From: Malania oleifera
Taxonomy: Eukaryota > Streptophyta > Magnoliopsida > Santalales > Ximeniaceae
Assembly (NCBI RefSeq): GCF_029873635.1
Contig: NC_080421.1
Coordinates: 37,986,617-38,050,616 of the forward strand
DNA length: 64,000 nucleotides
Direction of reading: 5' to 3'
The translations under genes were made by a program, and so were the position numbers. The notes beneath the pieces were generated by a model. The model did not search any database. It worked only from the letters and a program-made list of their open reading frames with translations, and was not told the origin of the DNA. Positions 58,566-64,000 of the stretch are shown here, in pieces (the stretch's first letter is position 1; every line of letters starts with the position of its first letter).

Positions 58566-60011
58566 ATGGTTGCGTTATCTACGGTAGCTGTTACCAGAGG
58601 GTTGAAGGGAGGTGTCGACACTAGTTTACGAGTTGTGGGGAGTGGTTCAGGGGATGATAAGGTTGAAAAGGGAGAAGGTTTCGCTGGGGGGAAATCGTTT
58701 GCGGAAGCTTTGAAGAAGCCAATTCCATCTTCAAAATTCAAAATCCCTTTGAAGAAACTAGAACAGATTTCTTTCTCGGATGTGGAGATGGAAAAGGCTG
58801 CTAAGGATCTTAAGTTTGCATTGGTGCTTAAATTTCTTTCTACAAGGCCGTTTATCAATGTCCTTCGGAGGCATATTATCCAATCCTAGGGTATCTCTAA
58901 AGTTCCAATGATAAGTTTTATGGAAAACTATCATGTTTTGTTGCATTTGGTTAATGAAAAGGACTACATTCATGCATGGGCACGAGAAGGAAGATGGGTG
59001 GCAGGGTGTCAATTTCGGATATTTAACTGGTCCATGAATTTCGATGTCAACAAGGAGCCATTGATCGCACCTCAGTAGATTTTCTTACCAAGTCTGCCTT
59101 TATATTTATATAGAATGGATTGTTTACAGAGTTTGGCCACTAGATTTGGTAGATTTTTGGGGACGGATAATGCCACTTTATATAGAACACGAGCCACTAG
59201 TGCAAGATTATGTGTAGAAGTGAATTTGTAGAAGGATCCTATAGAGGGTTTTCCGTTGGTGACAGGACAAAAGCAGAGTTGGTAAATGGTAATATATGAG
59301 AAGAGGGGTTTCTATTGTAATAAATGTTGTAGGAAAGGTCACACTGATGTGGTATGGCAGTTTGGAGTTAAGCCTATGGATAAAAATAAGGTAGGTATGA
59401 GGAAAGAGGGAGATGGGATGGTGTGGAAAGAAGTGGGTAGAAAAGAAAATATGATAGTTGAAGAGAAATGTCTTGATTTTCAGATTCAAGATTAGAGGGT
59501 GGAGGAGAAGAAAGATGGAGACGTGAGTGGTCCTTCGAATGTGAATGAAAAAAATAAAGAAGTTGTGAATAAGGTTAGTAATGCGAGTACTCGAAAAGTG
59601 GATGAAGTTAATTTGATAGAGAAGAACAGTGGAGAGAAAGCCGAATGTTTTCAAGATCATAAGTCAAGGGTGTTAGGGGTGCATGTAGAACTTGGAGGTT
59701 GTTCTAGGACTGCCCAGGAAATCAGAGTTTTTTATGGAGGGAGGGGGGGAGAATTTGAAAAGAATAAGGATGGGGAGGTGTTTTTGGTGGAGGAGGTGGC
59801 TGAGAGAGAGGGGGATGATGAGGGTGTGTGTAGGGATAATTATGATGTGTTATCTGAGGGAGATATGGAGGTTTGCATTGATACTCAAAAGAAATATTAC
59901 TCTGATCCACGTAATGTGACAGTGGGTGTATCGGAAGGAGGAAATAAAGATGATGGGCAAGTGAGAAAGTCTAAGAGGGCTAAGGCAATGTCTAAAAAAT
60001 TGAACTTATGA
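58566..60011 (+). pseudogene. L1-type LINE ORF1 (DUF4283 plus CCHC knuckle)
   Basis: ORF1 proteins bind LINE RNA. From MVALSTVAVTRG, the DUF4283 domain is recognisable: FALVLKFLSTRPFINVLRRH near 58815, then GRWVAGCQFRIFNW near 58990, and NKEPLIAP near 59050. LPLYLY and RARLCVEVNL-type text follow near 59100-59230. The zinc knuckle at about 59312-59360 reads YCNKCCRKGHTDVVW, so C-x2-C-x4-H is present but the last Cys has become Trp. Stops interrupt at about 58888, 59075, 59228, 59284 and 59493. The C-terminal part (59499-60011) is open, acidic and low complexity, ending SKRAKAMSKKLNL. Confidence 0.78.
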
Positions 60012-60039
60012 TTGACAAAGTTATGTTTTGGAATATAAG
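60008..60039 (+). pseudogene. Start of LINE ORF2, cut by a gypsy insertion
   Basis: ATG at 60008 overlaps the ORF1 stop (ATGA, 60008-60011) and opens MIDKVMFWNI, the typical start of a plant L1 endonuclease (FWNIRG). After 10 codons the gypsy LTR begins at 60040. The remainder should lie beyond the right edge of the window, past the gypsy element. Confidence 0.72.
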
Positions 60040-61135
60040 TGTAATATCTCAAAATTCTAACCATTTTTTTAAACATATATAACCATTCCTACGCAACGGA
60101 TATACAAGTCATACAACCATATATACTAAACAATATCAAAATTTAGTACATTCAGACCATACTCATATACAATAACTCTCTCCAATATCATCTACCCCAA
60201 AAATACAAAACGTTGTCATAAACTTACCCTACAACCAAGGTAACCAAGTCAACTATCTATCTGCAAGCCTGATCTGCTCGCCTAGTTGGCTCACCTGAAA
60301 AGTGGTAAAGTAATAGGGTGAGACGACGCTCAGTAAGTGGAAATATGTTATTACTAGTGTGTGGCGACCGAGTCGTATATCTATAATATCAGTATTTAAA
60401 ACTCCATAATCTGACAAATTTGTAAAACACGTATATTACATGTAGTAGCTTAAAATATATACATCATCTGAACTTTCTATCATTCATACTGCTAATATCT
60501 TACTATATACATTAAAGCTATAAAACTGTACACACATATACATATACATAACTGTGCTCTTTCCCTAGGACTTTGTATGTCATGATTTGACCCTTCATGA
60601 CAGGATTGTGCAGCTCGTAGGCGGGACTTAATCTGGTCAGCCCTCTAGATAAGTCACCATACTCTACACTACCTCAGCCCGACCAAACTACATGCTCTCC
60701 TAGGCGCAGGACTAGCTGCTACCTCGTCAAACCGGCCCCCTCAACCCAGCGAACTGGGGAGCTGCACACTCTCCGAGCATGGTTGACGGTACCCACACAC
60801 TAGCTAAGATATGTGGTTGCACTCTATCTGTATATAGCAACGGTACAGTGCTCTGTAACTGTATTTGTCAATAATCTTTCCATAGGGATCTGATACTATA
60901 TACATATATACTATACTCTTTTACTGTTTTTATTATGTTTCCAAAATAACCATAACACAATTAATCTGAATTGTAAATACTGTAATATCTGTAGCATCTT
61001 GATGCTATAACTATATAATTTGTCTGTACTATCTATCTTTGTAATCTGTCTATATACTTTGAGTGTTATGGCATTTAGGAAAACATAACATTCTATAAAT
61101 ACTATTTATACTGATCTGAATAAATATATGTGTAC

Positions 61136-61185
<50 letters not shown>

Positions 61186-62160
61186 CTGTGAAGCTATCTA
61201 AGTAAAAATTGTATATGTACTTATATTTGCCTATATAATATCATATACTGGAAAAACTGTATAAAATTCTACATTAAATAATATCTACTCAGGCCACACA
61301 TACTTTAGAATTTCGTATTTAGTAAAAGCTACATAATAACTGGTATACATGCACATATGTTAAATTCTAGTTAATATAATCAAATCTTCTAGCATAGCAT
61401 ATTTCCCTTACCTAGTTTTTGAAAAGCTCTCACTTAACTCTGGCACTACACCCGCAGGGTTCTCCACTCAATACCCTGAAAACGACATCCCCCAGAACAA
61501 AACATCAGTATTTTCTTACATACAACGTTTCCTATAACTGCAAGGAAAATAGATTATGAATAAAACACCTTATCCTAAATTTAGAATGAATTCCAAACCA
61601 CTTCCACCAACGATCAGCTCCAGCAGTTTGGTAGAGAACTCCGCCAAGAGCGTCGTGGTGGCCTCAAATCTTCAATCCGGGGAGAAATGGGACCAGGATC
61701 AAAGAGAGAAGGTGAGAGGTGCATTTTAAGAGAGAGAGAGAGAAAGAGAAAGAGAAAGAGAGGTTTTGCGCTAAATTTTTATCAAAAACTACGGTTTCAA
61801 CTATTTGTAGGGTCGGATTCATCGACGAGACACGTCACCTCGTCGACGAGTCCTGTAAAAATTTCGTTGATGAATCTGCACCCCCGTCGACGAGTTTTAG
61901 TCTGTTATAAAACCTTTCTCAGTATCATCTCATCGACAAGACGGGACTTTGTCGACGAGGTCTCCTTATGCGCTCGTCGACGAACTCCCTGTGTTCGTCG
62001 ACGAGGCCCTGTGTAAATCTTTTGGATTATTACATCCAAAGTGCAACGTCGTTAACGAATGTGAAGCGTTCGTCGACGAAGCCTTCTGCCCCCTTTTGTT
62101 TTTGTTTCCATTTCCTTCCCTCTTTATTATTTAAATACCATTATTCTTCGGGTCATTACA
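60040..62160 (-). mobile_element. 3' LTR of a chromodomain Ty3/gypsy element, 2121 bp
   Basis: Bounds are TGTAATATCTC (60040) and GGGTCATTACA (62160). The 5 bp before it, ATAAG (60035-60039), are the presumed target duplication. The element reads on the minus strand: its polypurine tract lies immediately right (62161-62173) and its integrase further right. Inside the LTR are (TA)n/(TG)n at 61130-61184, a GA-rich block at 61731-61760, and TTCGTCGACGAA-type repeats at 61810-62085. It is of the same family as the solo LTR at 35410-37414. Confidence 0.87.
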
Positions 62161-62173
62161 TTCTCACCTCCTT
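62161..62173 (-). other. Polypurine tract of the gypsy element
   Basis: On the minus strand it reads AAGGAGGTGAGAA directly before the LTR start TGTAATGACCCG, as expected for plus-strand priming. Confidence 0.75.
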
Positions 62174-62377
62174 ATAAAATTTCGTCCTCGAAATTTACTA
62201 TTCACATAACTCATCATTCTTTAAAGGCAAAACAGTCTACTTATTTTATTACCTACCCTCACTTATGGCGGAGGAATACTGTGGTTACATTCTATGTTCT
62301 AGGAGATTGCACAAATAAAATTTAAAACTACTTACTAACCAAATAGTATATGTACCTGTAAAAGAAACATTACCTAA

Positions 62378-64000
62378 TTATTCTTGGAACAAATGTGGGT
62401 ATTTCTTTTTAATTTCATCCGCGAGTTCTCATGAGACTTCTTCCATAGCATGGTTCCTCCACAAAATCTTCACTAGCTGAATTTCTTTAGTACATAGTTC
62501 TTGTGTCTTTCTGTCTAAAATTTGTACTGGAATCTCTTCATAAGCTAGTAAATCCTTGAGTTCTATCTATGCATAGTTGATTATGTGGGAGGGGTCTAGG
62601 ATGTATTTCCTTAACATAGCAACATGAAACACGTCATGAATTCGAGCAAAAGCTGGGAGCAAAGCTAGCCTGTAGGCAATTGACCCTATCCTTTTTAGTA
62701 TCTCAAAATGACTAATAAACCTAAGGCTCAACTTGCCCTTTTTCCAAATCTCATAACCCCTTTCAAAGGAGCTACTTTCAAAAACACCCGATCTCCCACT
62801 TCAAACTCTAATTCCCGATGGCAAGTATCTGCATAGCTTTTCTGCCGACCCTGCACAGTACTGATTCTTTCTTTAATTAGTTGGACCTTGTCATAAGCCT
62901 GTTGTACTATCTCTGGACCCAAAACTCGTCTTTCGCCTACATCGTCCCACAAGAGAGGAGAACGACATCTCCTACCATACAATGCCTCGTATGGAGCCAT
63001 GTCAATACTAGCCTGGTAGCTGTTATTATAAGCAAATTCAACTAGTGGAAGAAACTAAGTCTAGCTACCCCCAAAATCCAGCACGCATGTACGTAGCATA
63101 TCTTCTAATGTCTGGATCGTCCTCTCGGTATGTCCATCTATTTGGGGATGGAAAGCAATGCTAAATGCTAACTGTGTACCCATAGCCTCCTGAAAACTTC
63201 TCCAGAATCATGAAGTAAACCGAGGATATCGGTTCGAGACTATGGATATCGGTACTCCATGAACACGAACTATCTCCTAAATATATATCTCTGTTAATCT
63301 GTCCATGAAATAGTCGATTTTAATAGGGATGAAATGGGCAGTCTTCATCAGACGATCAATAACCATCCAAATTGCATTCAATCCATGACGCACTGATGGT
63401 AATCCCGTAACAAAATCCATGGAAGCATGGTCCCACTTCCACTCTGGAATGAACAGCGGCTGCAACTACCCCGCTGGTCTCTAGTACTCAGCTTTAACCT
63501 GCTGACACGTCAAACACTGCTGTACGTACTTGGCTATCTCCCTTTTCATTCCACTCTATCAAAAGTACTCTCACAAATCTCTGTACAATTTAGTGCTGCC
63601 TTGATGTACGGTGTATAGGGATCTGTGAGCCTCCTCCAGTATAGTTCTCCCGATCTCGATATCTGCAGGAACGCAGAGCCTAGTATGGAACCGTAGGGCT
63701 CCATTATCTGATATGCTAAATTCCTCATCCTGACCATCTCGCACTCTAGCCATTACCTCTGCCAACTCTACATCATCATCTTGAGCTACTTTAATCCTTT
63801 CGTACAGCGTAGGCTGAACCATTAGATCGGAAATGACTGCCTAAGGACTCTTCTCTATTAAATATATGCTAAGCCTCTCCAAATCCACCATAATTGAGTG
63901 CTGAATTTTCATAGTTGCCATTACGGGTCCCACTGACTTCCTGCTCAGAGCATCAGCCACCAAATTTGCTTTCCTTGGATGATAACTAATCGTACAATCA
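62378..64000 (-). pseudogene. Gypsy pol C-terminal part: integrase and chromodomain, degraded
   Basis: On the minus strand, entering from the window edge: the HHCC zinc region (HRSLYTVHQGSTKLYRDL, then CLTC), the catalytic core (WKWDHASMDFVTGLPSVRHG, VIDRLMKTAHFIPI) and MAPYEALYGRRCRSPLLWDD. Then KSYADTCHRELEFEVGDRVF, a FEILKRIGSIAYRLALLP segment with HDVFHVAMLRKYI, and a chromodomain-like end (LDRKTQELCTKEI, VKILWRNHAMEEV, KKYPHLF) with TAA at 62378. All main frames are the same, but TGA/TAG stops occur at about 63568, 63556-63561, 63486, 63471, 63274 and 62443. The second core Asp appears as Asn (SNRYPRF). The order and chromodomain mark a Tekay-like chromovirus-type gypsy. Confidence 0.85.

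Overview
This is nuclear DNA of a flowering plant. The evidence is AT-rich intergenic DNA, spliceable introns, CACTA, copia and gypsy elements, L1-type LINEs, and fragments of conserved plant genes (SF3B1, the B-block subunit of TFIIIC, a tail-anchored syntaxin, a DUF761 protein). I cannot name the species. Almost everything visible is transposon; one small host gene looks intact.

Left and centre (1-41523) are a four-level nest. The host element is a decayed Ty1/copia retrotransposon: gag at 1-833, protease to RNase H at 37751-41033, 3' LTR from 41041. A 36.9-kb CACTA (En/Spm) element, here 'A' (834-37747), sits between gag and protease with a perfect TTC target duplication. A second CACTA element, 'B' (5586-26317, 20.7 kb), lies inside A's transposase gene with a perfect ATG duplication. 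A solo gypsy LTR (35410-37414, AATAC duplication) lies in A's right subterminal repeats. Both CACTA elements carry the same minus-strand gene, with domains in the order transposase-associated, TNP2, DUF4218, DUF4216, Transposase_24. Both copies are broken.

Element B is the most interesting object. Between its left end and its transposase gene it holds pieces of three unrelated host genes, all on the plus strand, opposite to the transposase. They are three exons and their introns from a TFIIIC B-block-binding subunit (7705-9001), the C-terminal HEAT-repeat third of SF3B1 (13769-14921), and the last exon of a SYP61-like syntaxin with its splice acceptor (17707-17817). LINE and LTR-element debris lies between them. 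This is a Pack-CACTA arrangement.

Right of the copia element (41524-49040) is AT-rich intergenic DNA with a 2.8-kb array of a ~178-bp tandem repeat (43172-45975). The DUF761 gene is at 49041-49604 (minus), with a TATA box. From 51.9 kb to the window end is a second nest: a solo LTR (51894-53900), SIRE-like LTR sequence (54434 and 55026), a gypsy-type LTR start (56787), an L1 LINE with ORF1 at 58566-60011, and a minus-strand chromodomain gypsy element (60040 to beyond 64000) inserted 12 codons into LINE ORF2. No CRISPR array, tRNA or rRNA gene was seen.
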